A DNA stretch of 64,000 bases from Geminicoccus harenae (GTDB lineage Bacteria > Pseudomonadota > Alphaproteobacteria > Geminicoccales > Geminicoccaceae), in the NCBI RefSeq assembly GCF_019800005.1, contig NZ_JABGCL010000021.1:36847-100846 (forward strand), given 5' to 3'. The notes under the pieces are model-generated. The model was not told the origin of the DNA. It saw only the letters and a program-made list of their open reading frames with translations, and ran no database searches. Shown one piece after another: positions 43,764 through 52,936 of the stretch (position 1 is the stretch's first letter; each line of letters starts with the position of its first letter). Made by a program: the position numbers and the translations under genes.

Positions 43764-45467
43764 CTAGTCGACCCGGCCGATCCGGTCGAGCGGCCCCGGC
43801 TTCACCACCTCCAGCTCGCCGAAATAGTCGGCCAGCGCATCGACATCGTAGGGCCCGGTCACCCGGTCCTTGCCCTCCTTCAGCACCGAGAACCCGTCGC
43901 CCCCCTCGGCGAGGAAGCCGTTGACGGTGATCCGGTAGGCCCCCTCCGGCTCGATCGGCCGGCCATGCAGCATCATGCTGGCAGGGTCCACCCGCTCGCC
44001 CGGCGGCTTGGTGCCGTCCCAGCGATAGGTGAAGCCGGCCGAGACATGGAGGATGCGGGGCTTGGGCTGGTCCAGCCATTGCTGCTCCAGGAGCCGCTCG
44101 ATCTGCCGCCCGGTCACCTCCATGGTCACGAGCGAGTTGCCGAACGGCTGCACGGCGAACAGGTCGGCATAGGTGACGGCACCGCCGTTCCTGAAGGGCA
44201 GCTCGGTGCGCACCCCGCCCGGGTTCATGAAGGCGATCTCCGCGCCGCTGGCGCTCTCGGCCCGGGTCGCCGCCAGCTGCGCATCGGCGATCACGTCACC
44301 GAGCGTGGTCTCGCCCGCCGACGTCTCCTCCTTGGTCAGAGCTACTGCCACATGGCCCACCACGCGCTCGGCCAGCGGCTGCACGATCTTCCCGTAGTGC
44401 TCGATCAGCGCCGTCTGCCCCGGGTCCTTGGCGAGCTCCCCGGTCCGGACGACGAGGTTCTCAGCCCTGGCCGCGACGACATCACGACTGTTCCGGTCGA
44501 GGGTCAGGTCGATCTCGGTCACCAGCGTCCCGAACTTGTCGCCGCTGGTGACGAGGCGCCCGTCGATCTCGCAGACATAGGCCTGGTGGGTATGGCCGCT
44601 GATCACGAGGTCCACGGCCGGGTCGAGCTTCGGCACGATCCCGGTGATCGGCCCGACGATGGCCGGGCACTCGTTGATTCCACCGGTCGGGTAGCCGCCC
44701 TCGTGGATCAGCACCACGATCGCCTCGATGCCTTTCGCGCGCAGCTCCGGTACCAGCGCATTGACCGTCTCGACCTCGTCCTTGAAGGTCAGGCCGGCCA
44801 CGCCGGACGGGACCACGATGCCGGGCGTGCCCTTCAGGGTCAGGCCGATGAACGCCACCGGCACCCCCTCGAACTCCTTCACATGGTAGGCTGGCAGGAC
44901 CGGCTGGCCGGTCGCATCGTCGATCGTGCTGGCGGCCAGGTACTGGAAGCCCGCACCCTTGAACCGGTCCTCGGCAGCGCAGTCCGGCTGGCCCGGCGGG
45001 CAGCCGCCATGCTGGAGGCGGAGCAGCTCGGTCAGGCCGTCGTCGAACTCGTGGTTGCCGACGGCACTGGCTTCCAGCCCCATCATCGACAGGCTCTCGA
45101 TCGTCGGCTCGTCGTGTAGGATGCCGGACAGGAGCGGGCTGGCGCCGATCAGGTCGCCGGCCGCCACGAAGATCGTGTTCGCTACGCCGGTCCGGCGCTG
45201 TGCCACCAGCGTCGCCATCGCCTCCGATCCCCCGGCCGGCACCGCGACGGTCCGCCCCGGATGGTCCGGATCCGGCAGCTTAATGCCCCCGGCCGGCGGC
45301 AGCAGGTTGCCGTGAAAATCATTGATGGCGAGGATGCGCAGCTCGACCCGCTCGCCGGCTCCCGGCCCAGGATCACCTTGCGCTTGCGCCCGTGCCGGCG
45401 ACTGAATGGTCAGCGGCACGGCCAGGACCAGGGTCAACACGCTGCACAGGCGGAGCCGGAGCTTCAT
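43764..45467 (-). CDS. Secreted 5'-nucleotidase/UshA-type metallophosphatase
   Basis: A 567-aa secreted enzyme with an N-terminal signal peptide (cleavage after SPARAQA). The metallophosphatase domain (about 45-320) has NDFHGNLLPPAGG, AAGDLIGASPLLS, GNHEFDDGL and GHTHQAYVCEI, the dimetal ligands of the UshA/NucA family. The 5_nucleotid_C domain (about 350-540) ends with LAEGGDGFSVLKEGKD, the nucleoside-binding segment. It hydrolyses nucleotides or UDP-sugars in the periplasm to release phosphate and nucleoside. AGGATGTGT precedes ATG 45467. It stands alone. Confidence 0.9.
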   Translation of the reverse strand: MKLRLRLCSVLTLVLAVPLTIQSPARAQAQGDPGPGAGERVELRILAINDFHGNLLPPAGGIKLPDPDHPGRTVAVPAGGSEAMATLVAQRRTGVANTIFVAAGDLIGASPLLSGILHDEPTIESLSMMGLEASAVGNHEFDDGLTELLRLQHGGCPPGQPDCAAEDRFKGAGFQYLAASTIDDATGQPVLPAYHVKEFEGVPVAFIGLTLKGTPGIVVPSGVAGLTFKDEVETVNALVPELRAKGIEAIVVLIHEGGYPTGGINECPAIVGPITGIVPKLDPAVDLVISGHTHQAYVCEIDGRLVTSGDKFGTLVTEIDLTLDRNSRDVVAARAENLVVRTGELAKDPGQTALIEHYGKIVQPLAERVVGHVAVALTKEETSAGETTLGDVIADAQLAATRAESASGAEIAFMNPGGVRTELPFRNGGAVTYADLFAVQPFGNSLVTMEVTGRQIERLLEQQWLDQPKPRILHVSAGFTYRWDGTKPPGERVDPASMMLHGRPIEPEGAYRITVNGFLAEGGDGFSVLKEGKDRVTGPYDVDALADYFGELEVVKPGPLDRIGRVD

Positions 45468-45659
45468 ACATACACATCCTTTGCTGTCATACCGATGGGT
45501 TGCTCATGCCTTAGCACCTCGCCGGTGCAGGACAAGCCACCGCAGCGTTTCAAGCGAAACCGTGCTTCCGTATATTATGATACGTACTATTCGCCTTCGG
45601 CAGGCCAGAATGTTTTGGCGCAGCCGCGCCTGTTAACCTTTGATTCACCGCGCAGGCGT

Positions 45660-45778
45660 ACAGTTCAGGTCATGGGCCGGCGACCCTTCTCCCCCCAGGG
45701 TGCGGCCGGCCCAGTTCTTCCTGACGTTGTGATGCCTGCTTGGGGCGGCCCCCGATCCGGAGGCCGCCCCTCTTTCTT
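45660..45778 (+). ncRNA. Candidate small RNA ending in an intrinsic terminator
   Basis: No reading frame explains two stacked hairpins here. The first (45674-45681 with 45705-45712, inner ACCCT/AGGGT) exposes a C-rich loop CTTCTCCCCCC that resembles the anti-Shine-Dalgarno loops of alphaproteobacterial sRNAs. The second (45742-45750 with 45762-45770, then TCTTTCTT) is a classic intrinsic terminator on the plus strand with no gene upstream to serve. A promoter-like TATTATGAT lies near 45572-45582. The 5' end is not defined. Confidence 0.4.
45742..45778 (+). terminator. Strong intrinsic terminator
   Basis: GGGGCGGCC and GGCCGCCCC form a 9-bp stem around an 11-base loop and are followed by TCTTTCTT. 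No plus-strand gene lies within 2.6 kb upstream other than decayed remnants, so it probably ends a small RNA. Confidence 0.75.
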
Positions 45779-46203
45779 CCCAGCGCGCACTCGCCGCCGA
45801 CACGGCCGGTGCGCCATCCGCCCCTATGACGGCTCGCACCTGCGCAGCCATCCGCAGGCAGTCGGATGGCTGAAGCCACGTCCCTCCTCATGCCCCGTGC
45901 ACTGCCCCCAAATGAACCCGCAGCGCATGCGGCACGCCGCCGCTCCGACAGCTCCGGGGCAAAGCCACGCCCTGCTGGCTGCGCCGCTGGCTACAGCGCC
46001 AAGCGATCCGTGATGGCCGACTGCCTATGCCGCGGTACCAGTCGCCCGCCTCCGCTACTTGGTTAGACATGACGGTGCCCCAGCCGTTGCCGGAGCTGCG
46101 CATCGACCGCAGCAGTCTGCCGAATTGGCTTGGCCGCTGCTGATCCTTCCACGATTTCACCGACGCCTCTGCCACGCTTCTTGCAGGCGAGTCAGGTGAT
46201 CTG
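45779..46203. other. Decayed region, no recognised gene
   Basis: Short overlapping frames on both strands show no family features. The region leads into the IS3-type remnant at 46204 and probably represents degraded sequence left by insertion and deletion. Confidence 0.4.
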
Positions 46204-47165
46204 ATGGTGAAGACGCGACGGGAGTTCACGCCCCAAGTTCAAGCGAGAGACAGTGACGCGCAGCCCTGTCTGGCGCGGCCTCACGCGTACGCCCAGAAAC
46301 TCTGGCGGTCTCCTTGCCGAGGAGCCCGGTGCGTCGCCGTCCGACCAGGTGGCCGAGATCGCCCGGCTCCGTCGTGAACTCGACCGGACGCGCATGGAGT
46401 GCTGTGTCTAAATAAAGCGACCGGCATCTTCGTTCGAGATGCAGAAAGCGAGATACGGTTTCATCGAGCAGCATGCCCGCACCTGGCCGGTGCATCGCAG
46501 GTGCCGCGTGCTCGGTGTCTCGCGAGCGGCTACCACGGCGGCGGGCCCGTCCTAAGTGTACGAGATCGGCGGCCGGTCACCATCTCCCGGAAATCACCAT
46601 CTCCTGGAAGATGTAGGCCGGCTTCATGCCAGCCATTACGGAAGGTATGGGGCTCCTCGTATCCACGCCTCACTGCCCCTGCCGAAGGTCGCTCGGCCAG
46701 CCCTGGCTGGGTGGAACGCCTGATGCGCCGCCGCGGTATCCGGGCTCTCGTCGGTCGCGCGTTCCGACCGGGCAAAACCGACAGCCGGCATCCCCTGCCC
46801 ATCGCGCCCAACCTGCTGCAGCAGTGCTTCTTGTGGCTTGGCGCCCAATTGCCTTTGGCTTGCGTACATCACCTGCCTGCCCACCGGCGAGGGCTAGCTC
46901 TACCTGGCCATCGTGCAGGGCCTTGCCACCCGCAAGATGGTCGGGCGGGCGATGGGCGATCACATACAGGCCGCCTTGACGACAGGTGTCGTCATGACGG
47001 CGGTGCAAGGGCAAAGACCGCCTTGGGAGCTCGTTCACCACAGTGACCGCGGCGGCCAGTATGCGGCCTATGCCTACGGCAACAACCTCCATCAGATTGG
47101 CGCCGTAGCCTCAAGGAGCCGCAGCGGCGTCTGCTACGACCCTGCTCCGCCTGCTGGTCGGAAGC
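46204..47165 (+). mobile_element. Degraded IS3-family transposase (orfA and orfB remnants)
   Basis: orfA traces: VKTRREFTPQ at 46206 and, in another frame, VAEIARLRRELDRTRME near 46350. orfB traces: ARYGFIEQHARTWPVHR...CRVLGVSRA from 46450, RRRGIRALVGRAFRP and TDSRHPLPIAPNLL near 46730-46815, then YLAIV, ATRKMVGRAMGDH, LVHHSDRGGQYAAYAYG near 46900-47090. The DDE motif is only partly readable across at least four frames, with stops. It is an inactive IS3-type copy. I do not find its terminal inverted repeats. Confidence 0.75.
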
Positions 47166-47665
47166 GCATCCTGCCAGGCGGACAGAGCGCGACCGGTCGT
47201 GCAGGGCTTCAAGGCTCGTTGACGATGTGGCAAAGCACGGCATCCCGCAGGGCCTGCCGCTCCATGCCGCCCAAGCGGCGGCTTAGGCACGCCAGCAGCC
47301 GTCAAGGGCGTAGCCAATCGCCAGCAGACGCTCGATGGTACGCTCCGTGCGGCTCGTGACGGGCAGGATGGCACCGACCCGCGGCAAAGGCTTCGTGAAG
47401 GACGAGGGCCGGCATGGCTGGGGTCTCGAACGCACGGCTTGCGAGTCTCTGGCCGAAAGGCTCGCCGAGCAGATCTTCGAGGAGCTTGGCACGAGGCATC
47501 AGAAAAACGCAGCCCCTTCAGCATCCGCCGGCACCTCCTCCGTGGGCCGAAGCAATGGTCTGCTGGCCGCGGATGGGCGGCGAGCTGCCACCATGAGCCC
47601 GATCATGCCGAGGAGGCCAGCAAGATCCGAAGCTCATGATCTTGCGAGTCCTCCCTAGGCCACGC
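47166..47665. other. Region without recognisable genes
   Basis: Frames on both strands are short and mutually exclusive. On the minus strand one reads RVGAILPVTSRTERTIERLL and an adjacent one ends with MPRAKLLEDLLGEPFGQRL, which may be broken parts of a single small protein, but I cannot name it. The stretch continues the decayed zone that starts after the MFS gene. Confidence 0.35.
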
Positions 47666-49066
47666 CTATGGACGCAACTCGTGGATCAGTTGTTCGATCG
47701 CGGCGCGGTCCGGATGGTCGTTGGGCAGACGGTCCAGCAGGGCGGTCCAGTGGGTGAGAGCTCCGGCGCGATCGCCTGCCTGGACGGCGGCCAGGCCCAG
47801 GAACCAAGCCGGCTGCGGATCGTCCGGCGCCAGCTTCTCCAGCCGCTCGAACACGTCCCTGGCGGCATCGTCCACCAACGGCAGCCCGGTCGGCGCGTGC
47901 TGCTCGGTGATCAGGGCATTGCCCCAGGCGGCGAGGATCGCCGGATCGTCCGGACGCAGCGCGGCCGCTCGCTCATAGGCAGTCGCCGCCCGTGCCTTCT
48001 CGTCCAGGACCTCGCGCGCCCGGGCCAGCCGGAGCCAGCCATCCGCATCGTCGGGCTCGGCCTGAAGGCGCGCCTCCAGGCCGTCAACCATGGCCCGGAT
48101 CCGCTGGTCACGCTCCTCCGGCGCCAGCTCGGCCATCTCCGCCATGGCCTGGGCGTCGGGCATGCCGGGCGCCGTCGTCGCCCCCGTGTCGCCGGCATCC
48201 AGACCGGCCTGGCTTGCCGCGACCCGAATCGCTTCGACCAGCTGAGCGCGCCATGGCGCATTCTCCGGTGCCCGTGCCAGGAGCCGCCGCCACCTCTCGA
48301 TCGCACCGGCGACATCACCCGCCTGGGCCTCGGCAACGCCCACGAAGTAGGCGGCGCGCGGGTCCGCGGCGGCCTCCCCGCCCGGAGCCTCCAGTGCCGC
48401 ACGGAACAGTTCCAGGGCCTCCGGCGGTACCACGCCCCCGGCCGCCCGGGTCAGCAGGTCGGCCAGTTCCACCGACAGCCGCGGATCGTCCGGCGCCTGT
48501 GTCCTGGCGCGGCGGAGGGAGGCGATCGCCTCGTCCATCCGGCCGAGCTCGGCCTGCAGCCGGCCGAGTTCCAGCCAGCCACCCGGATCGTCCGGTTCCT
48601 GACTGAGCCGGTCGGACACCTCGGCCGCGGCCTTCTCGAGCAGGGCGCGATGCTCGCCCGACGCGAGCGGGCCCACGGCGTCACCCGCCGGCCTCGAGGG
48701 CAGGTCCGGCCGCCCGAGCGTCAGATAGGTGGCGAATCCCAGCACCGGCAGCAGCGCTGCGAGGGTTGCGACCGCGGCAACCGGTGCGCGCCGCCCGGGT
48801 GCTGAACCCGGCGCACCGGCCTCCTCGGCAGCACGGACGCGCAGGATCCGGCGGCGGATCTCGACGCGCGCGGCCTCGGCCTGATCCCGGGGGATCAGGC
48901 CACGGGCCTGATCGCGATCCACCTCGGCCAGCTGGTCGCGGTAAACGGCCAGATCGTGCCGGCCGCGCGGGGCGACGCCCCGTCGCGCCAGCAGCGGCCA
49001 GAGCAGGCAGAGGACGACGACGGCCAGCACCGGCACGGCCGCCAGCAGGAAGGATCCGTCGATCAT
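47666..49066 (-). CDS. ccmI: Cytochrome c maturation protein CcmI (TPR)
   Basis: A 466-aa membrane-bound apocytochrome c chaperone. The N-terminus has a membrane helix (FLLAAVPVLAVVVLCLLWPLL) and the CcmI pattern AVYRDQLAEVDRDQARGLIPRDQAEAARVEIRRRIL; a second helix lies at about 95-115. The rest is TPR repeats (GGWLELGRLQAELGRMDEAIASLRRA). It presents the C-terminal part of apocytochromes to CcmFH. ATG 49066 overlaps the ccmH stop (ATGA). It ends the operon. Confidence 0.9.
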   Translation of the reverse strand: MIDGSFLLAAVPVLAVVVLCLLWPLLARRGVAPRGRHDLAVYRDQLAEVDRDQARGLIPRDQAEAARVEIRRRILRVRAAEEAGAPGSAPGRRAPVAAVATLAALLPVLGFATYLTLGRPDLPSRPAGDAVGPLASGEHRALLEKAAAEVSDRLSQEPDDPGGWLELGRLQAELGRMDEAIASLRRARTQAPDDPRLSVELADLLTRAAGGVVPPEALELFRAALEAPGGEAAADPRAAYFVGVAEAQAGDVAGAIERWRRLLARAPENAPWRAQLVEAIRVAASQAGLDAGDTGATTAPGMPDAQAMAEMAELAPEERDQRIRAMVDGLEARLQAEPDDADGWLRLARAREVLDEKARAATAYERAAALRPDDPAILAAWGNALITEQHAPTGLPLVDDAARDVFERLEKLAPDDPQPAWFLGLAAVQAGDRAGALTHWTALLDRLPNDHPDRAAIEQLIHELRP

Positions 49067-49584
49067 CCGGTGGACGGCCGCCCGCCGGGACCCGGCAGCG
49101 GCGCATCCGGGCCGGCTTCCGCCAGCATCCGGTCCAGCCGGCGCTCCTCCTCCGCGCTCAGGCCAGGCTCCTGTTCCATCGCCGAGCGGCGCCGCCACAG
49201 GAACGCCGTGGCCCCCGCTGCCAGCAACAGCGCCAGCGGGCCGAACCACAGCAGCCAAGTGGCGGCGGTCACCGGCGGGCGCAGCAGGACGAATTCGCCA
49301 TAGCGGTCGGTCAGATAGGCCAGGATCGCCTGGTCGTCGTCGCCGGCGGCGATCCGTTCGCGCACGATCCGGCGCAGGTCCCGGGCCAGGTCGGCATCGC
49401 TGTCGTCGATCGACTGGTTCTGGCAGACGAGGCAGCGCAGCTCCCGGCCGAGCTCGCGCGCCCGCGCCTCCTGCGCCGGGTCGGCCAGCTGCTCGTCCGG
49501 GGTCACCGCCAGGAGCGGTGTTCCGCCGTCCGGTGCCAAGACCAGCAGGAAGGCCAGGAGTGCTGCCCCGATCCAGCGGGTCAT
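49063..49584 (-). CDS. ccmH: Cytochrome c maturation protein CcmH
   Basis: A 173-aa thiol oxidoreductase of heme-handling complex CcmFH. It has a signal/anchor at 5-28, the redox motif LRCLVCQNQSIDDSDADLARDLR around 50-72, and a C-terminal membrane helix (TWLLWFGPLALLLAAGATAFLW) as in the CcmH N-domain proteins. It reduces apocytochrome CxxCH disulfides before heme ligation. Start overlaps the ccmG stop. Confidence 0.93.
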   Translation of the reverse strand: MTRWIGAALLAFLLVLAPDGGTPLLAVTPDEQLADPAQEARARELGRELRCLVCQNQSIDDSDADLARDLRRIVRERIAAGDDDQAILAYLTDRYGEFVLLRPPVTAATWLLWFGPLALLLAAGATAFLWRRRSAMEQEPGLSAEEERRLDRMLAEAGPDAPLPGPGGRPSTG

Positions 49585-50219
49585 TCCTCGCCTCCCGCCA
49601 GTGCCGGCAGGATGCGGTCCCGGACGATCTCCGGCGACAGCGGCCCCGGGAAGCGCAGCACGATCCTGCCCTCCCGGTCGATCACGAAGGTCTCCGGGAC
49701 CCCGTACACCCCCCAGTCGATCGCGGCGCGCCCATCCCGGTCCGCACCGATCCGGGCATAGGGGTCGCCCAACTGGTCGATGAAGGCCAGCGCCTTGGCC
49801 GGCTCGTCCTTGTAGTTGATGCCGACCACCGAGATGCCCTGGCGCTGGAGGTCCATCAGGACCGGATGCTCGATCCGGCATGGCACGCACCAGGAGGCGA
49901 ACACGTTCACCAGCTTCGGCTGCCCATCGCGCAGGTCGGCGGCGGCCAATCCGTCGGTGCGCCCGGGCAAGGGCGGCAAATCGAAGTCCGGCACCGGCTT
50001 GCCGACCAGGGCAGACGGCAGTTCCGCCGGGTTCTTGCCCATGTTCAGCCAGAACACACCGCCCAGCACCAGCATCAGGACGAGCGGCAGGAAGGCCAGC
50101 CAGCGCCACCCACCGCGTGCTCGCGTACGCATCGCCGACGCTTGCGCCATGGCCGGCGTGTCCGCGGGCGGCATGGGTGATGGTGCGTCGACGCCCCGCG
50201 GCTGCTCGCTGGTGCTCAC
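49581..50219 (-). CDS. ccmG: Thiol:disulfide interchange protein CcmG/DsbE
   Basis: A 212-aa thioredoxin-like periplasmic reductant. The N-terminal extension (about 35 residues) precedes a single membrane anchor (WLAFLPLVLMLVLGGVFWLNMG). The redoxin domain carries VFASWCVPCRIEHPVL (WCVPC active site) and a cis-Pro near GVYGVPETFVIDREGRI. It keeps cytochrome c cysteines reduced. GTG 50219 is chosen because it overlaps the ccmF stop by 4 bases and fits the frame; an internal ATG near residue 30 is possible. Confidence 0.93.
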   Translation of the reverse strand: MSTSEQPRGVDAPSPMPPADTPAMAQASAMRTRARGGWRWLAFLPLVLMLVLGGVFWLNMGKNPAELPSALVGKPVPDFDLPPLPGRTDGLAAADLRDGQPKLVNVFASWCVPCRIEHPVLMDLQRQGISVVGINYKDEPAKALAFIDQLGDPYARIGADRDGRAAIDWGVYGVPETFVIDREGRIVLRFPGPLSPEIVRDRILPALAGGEE

Positions 50220-52204
50220 GCCGCCATCCCCTCGCCGACCGGCAGCCGGCGCCTGGCCGGAGTGGGCGCACCCACCCGCAGGCGGCGATCCGACAGGCTG
50301 ACCAGGCCGCCCAGGCCGGTGACCGCCGCACCCCACCAGATCCACACCACCAGGGGCTCGCGATACAGTCGCACGGCCCAGCGCCCGTCCGCGGCCTGGT
50401 CGCCCAGCACGTAGTAATGATCGGCCCAGGGCGAGGTCAGGATACCGGGCTTGGTGGTCGGCATGCCTTCCACCGGGAAGAACCGCTTCTCCGAGCGGAT
50501 CCGGTGCACTTCTTCCCCGTCCCGCTCGGCCTGGAACTCCCCGACCGTGGCGACATAGTTCGGCCCCTGCTCCTGATGCACCTCGACCAGCCGGACCTGC
50601 ACGGAGCCCAGCGCCGTCGCCTCGCCCACCGCGAGCGCTGCGATGCGCTCCTCGCGCAGAGCCGTGGCACCCGTGATGCCCAGCACCAGCAGACCCACCC
50701 CGGCATGGGCCAGGGCGACACCCAGGGCCGAGCGCGGCAGGCCGCGCAGCCGGCGCAGCGACTGTGCCGGCGCCACGCGGAACAGGGCGATACGCTCCGC
50801 CAGGTCGACCAGCGCCCCCAGCACCAGCCACAGCGCCAAGCCGAAGCCCAGGGCGGCACCCAGATGTTGCCAGCCCAGCAGCAGCAGGGCCAGGCCGGCG
50901 GCCAGGAGTGCCGCCAGGAAGGCCAGGCGCAGGCGCTGGAGCACGCCCGGCAGATCACCCCGCTTCCAGGCCAGGAGGCTGCCGACCGGCATGGCCAGCA
51001 GCAGCGGCACCATCAGGGGCACGAAGGTCGCGTCGAAATAGGGCGGGCCCACCGAGATCTTCGGCCCGCCGACCGTATCGAGGAACAGGGGATAGAGCGT
51101 GCCGAGCAGCACGGTGCCGACCGCCGTGGCCAGCAGCACGTTGTTCAGGAGCAGCCCGCTTTCGCGGCTGATCGGGGCGAAGCTGCCGCCCGGGCGCAGC
51201 ATCGGTGCCCGCCAGGCGAACATGGCGAACGCCCCGCCGATCGCCACCACCAGCAGCGCCAGGATGAAGACGCCGCGGGTCGGGTCGGAGGCGAAGGCGT
51301 GCACCGAGGTCAGTACGCCCGAGCGCACCAGGAAGGTGCCCAGGAGCGACAGGGCGAAGGACAGGATTGCCAGGAGGATGGTCCAGGCCTTCAGCGTGTC
51401 GCGCTTTTCCACCACCACCGCGGAGTGCAGCAGGGCGGTCGCGGCCAGCCACGGCATGAAGGAGGCGTTCTCCACCGGGTCCCAGAACCACCAGCCGCCC
51501 CAGCCCAGCGTGTAGTAGGCCCACCAGGAGCCCAGCGCGATGCCGAAGGTCAGGGCAGCCCAGGCGACCAGCACCCAGGGCCGCAGCCAGCGGGCCCAGG
51601 CGGCATCCACCCGCCCCTCGATCAGGGCGGCCATGGCGAAGCTGAAGGCCGTCGATAGACCGACATAGCCCAGGTAGAGCATGGGCGGGTGCATGGCCAG
51701 GCCAGGATCCTGCAGGATCGGGTTCAGGCCGTTGCCGTCCGAGGGTGCCGGGTCCAGGCGCAGGAACGGATTGGAAGTGAACAGGACGAAGGCGAGGAAG
51801 CCCGCCCCGATCAGGCCCTGCACCGCCAGCACGCGGGCCTTGAACGGCAGCGGCAGGTTGGCACCCAGCCCTGCCACCGCCGCGCCGAAGATCGCCAGGA
51901 TCCAGACCCAGAGCAGCAGGGATCCTTCGTGATTCCCCCAGACCCCGCTGATCTTGTAGATGAGCGGCTTGGCGGAATGGCTATTGGTGGCGACGTTGGC
52001 CACGGAGAAGTCGGAGGCCACATAGGCCCAGGTCAGCGCGCCGAACGCCAGGGTCACCATCACGAACTGGCCGACCGCACCGCTGACCGCCAGGCGCATG
52101 CCGACCGGGTCGCCCCGGGCGGCCGACCAGAGCGGCAGCGTGCCCTGCAGCAGGGCCAGGGCCAGGGCCAGCACCAGCGCCAGATGGCCGAGTTCAGGGA
52201 TCAT
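50216..52204 (-). CDS. ccmF: Heme lyase CcmF
   Basis: A 662-aa integral membrane heme lyase subunit with about fifteen helices. WGNHEGSLLLWVWIL is near residue 90 and the tryptophan-rich WWD heme domain WGGWWFWDPVENASFMPWLAATALLHS is near 235-260. It transfers heme from CcmE to apocytochrome c together with CcmH and CcmI. Start overlaps the ccmE stop; stop overlaps ccmG. Full family length. Confidence 0.96.
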   Translation of the reverse strand: MIPELGHLALVLALALALLQGTLPLWSAARGDPVGMRLAVSGAVGQFVMVTLAFGALTWAYVASDFSVANVATNSHSAKPLIYKISGVWGNHEGSLLLWVWILAIFGAAVAGLGANLPLPFKARVLAVQGLIGAGFLAFVLFTSNPFLRLDPAPSDGNGLNPILQDPGLAMHPPMLYLGYVGLSTAFSFAMAALIEGRVDAAWARWLRPWVLVAWAALTFGIALGSWWAYYTLGWGGWWFWDPVENASFMPWLAATALLHSAVVVEKRDTLKAWTILLAILSFALSLLGTFLVRSGVLTSVHAFASDPTRGVFILALLVVAIGGAFAMFAWRAPMLRPGGSFAPISRESGLLLNNVLLATAVGTVLLGTLYPLFLDTVGGPKISVGPPYFDATFVPLMVPLLLAMPVGSLLAWKRGDLPGVLQRLRLAFLAALLAAGLALLLLGWQHLGAALGFGLALWLVLGALVDLAERIALFRVAPAQSLRRLRGLPRSALGVALAHAGVGLLVLGITGATALREERIAALAVGEATALGSVQVRLVEVHQEQGPNYVATVGEFQAERDGEEVHRIRSEKRFFPVEGMPTTKPGILTSPWADHYYVLGDQAADGRWAVRLYREPLVVWIWWGAAVTGLGGLVSLSDRRLRVGAPTPARRRLPVGEGMAA

Positions 52205-52659
52205 TGGCTGGGCACCCCGCTGCCGTCATGCTGCCAGACGCCGGCGTCTTTCAACGAGTCCACCACCTCCTTGGGCATGTAGCTCTCGTCGTGCTTGGCC
52301 AGCACCTCGACGGCGCGGAAGGTCCCGTCCGGCTCCAACTCGCCCTGGGCCACGATTCCCTGCCCCTCCCGGAACAGGTCGGGCAGCACGCCCGCGTACT
52401 GCACCGGCACCTCCTGCTGCGTGTCGGTGAGCCGGAAGCGGACCACGCCGTCGCCGTCATGGACGATGCTGCCGGCGACCACCAGGCCGCCGATCCGGAA
52501 GTTGCGGGCCTCGGGTACCTCGCGCGCCGCCACCTGGCTGGGCGTCACGAAGAACGCGACGTTCTGCTCGAGCGCCGTCAGCACCAGGGCGGCGGCACCA
52601 CCCAGGAGCACGAGGCTGCCCAGCACCAGATAGAGACGCTGCTTCTTTCTAAGGCGCAT
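52201..52659 (-). CDS. ccmE: Heme chaperone CcmE
   Basis: A 152-aa periplasmic heme carrier. It has an N-terminal anchor (RLYLVLGSLVLLGGAAALVLTAL), an OB-fold with FRIGGLVVAGSIV, and the heme-binding His123 in LAKHDESYMP with Tyr127. Length fits. It is first in the ccmEFGHI operon; ccmABCD are not in the window. The ribosome-binding site is weak. Confidence 0.95.
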   Translation of the reverse strand: MRLRKKQRLYLVLGSLVLLGGAAALVLTALEQNVAFFVTPSQVAAREVPEARNFRIGGLVVAGSIVHDGDGVVRFRLTDTQQEVPVQYAGVLPDLFREGQGIVAQGELEPDGTFRAVEVLAKHDESYMPKEVVDSLKDAGVWQHDGSGVPSQ

Positions 52660-52936
52660 AGAGTGGTTCAAAAATCCGATGGTGCCCGGACCCGGTCGGT
52701 GTCGTAGCGGAGGTAGCCAGGGGAACGCCCGATGGAACACCCCGTCCGCCCCGCTGCGACACCCAGCCGCGCCGGCAATACAAGCATGGTCGCCAGCGTT
52801 GGCGCAGAACCATCCTGCGTCAAGAGGCCCGCTCGCCCTGCCCTGCCCTTCTTATCGCACGAATTCCTGAAGACTTCCTGAAAAGACGCCGCATGCCGGT
52901 GCCGGGCCATCTGGCCGGATCAAGGATCATCCATGG

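Noticed and set aside
45888..46229. 113-codon minus-strand frame beginning NSRRVFTIRSP
   Set aside because: It is the reverse of the IS3 orfA start on the plus strand, where the family motif VKTRREFTP is read; no other feature supports it.
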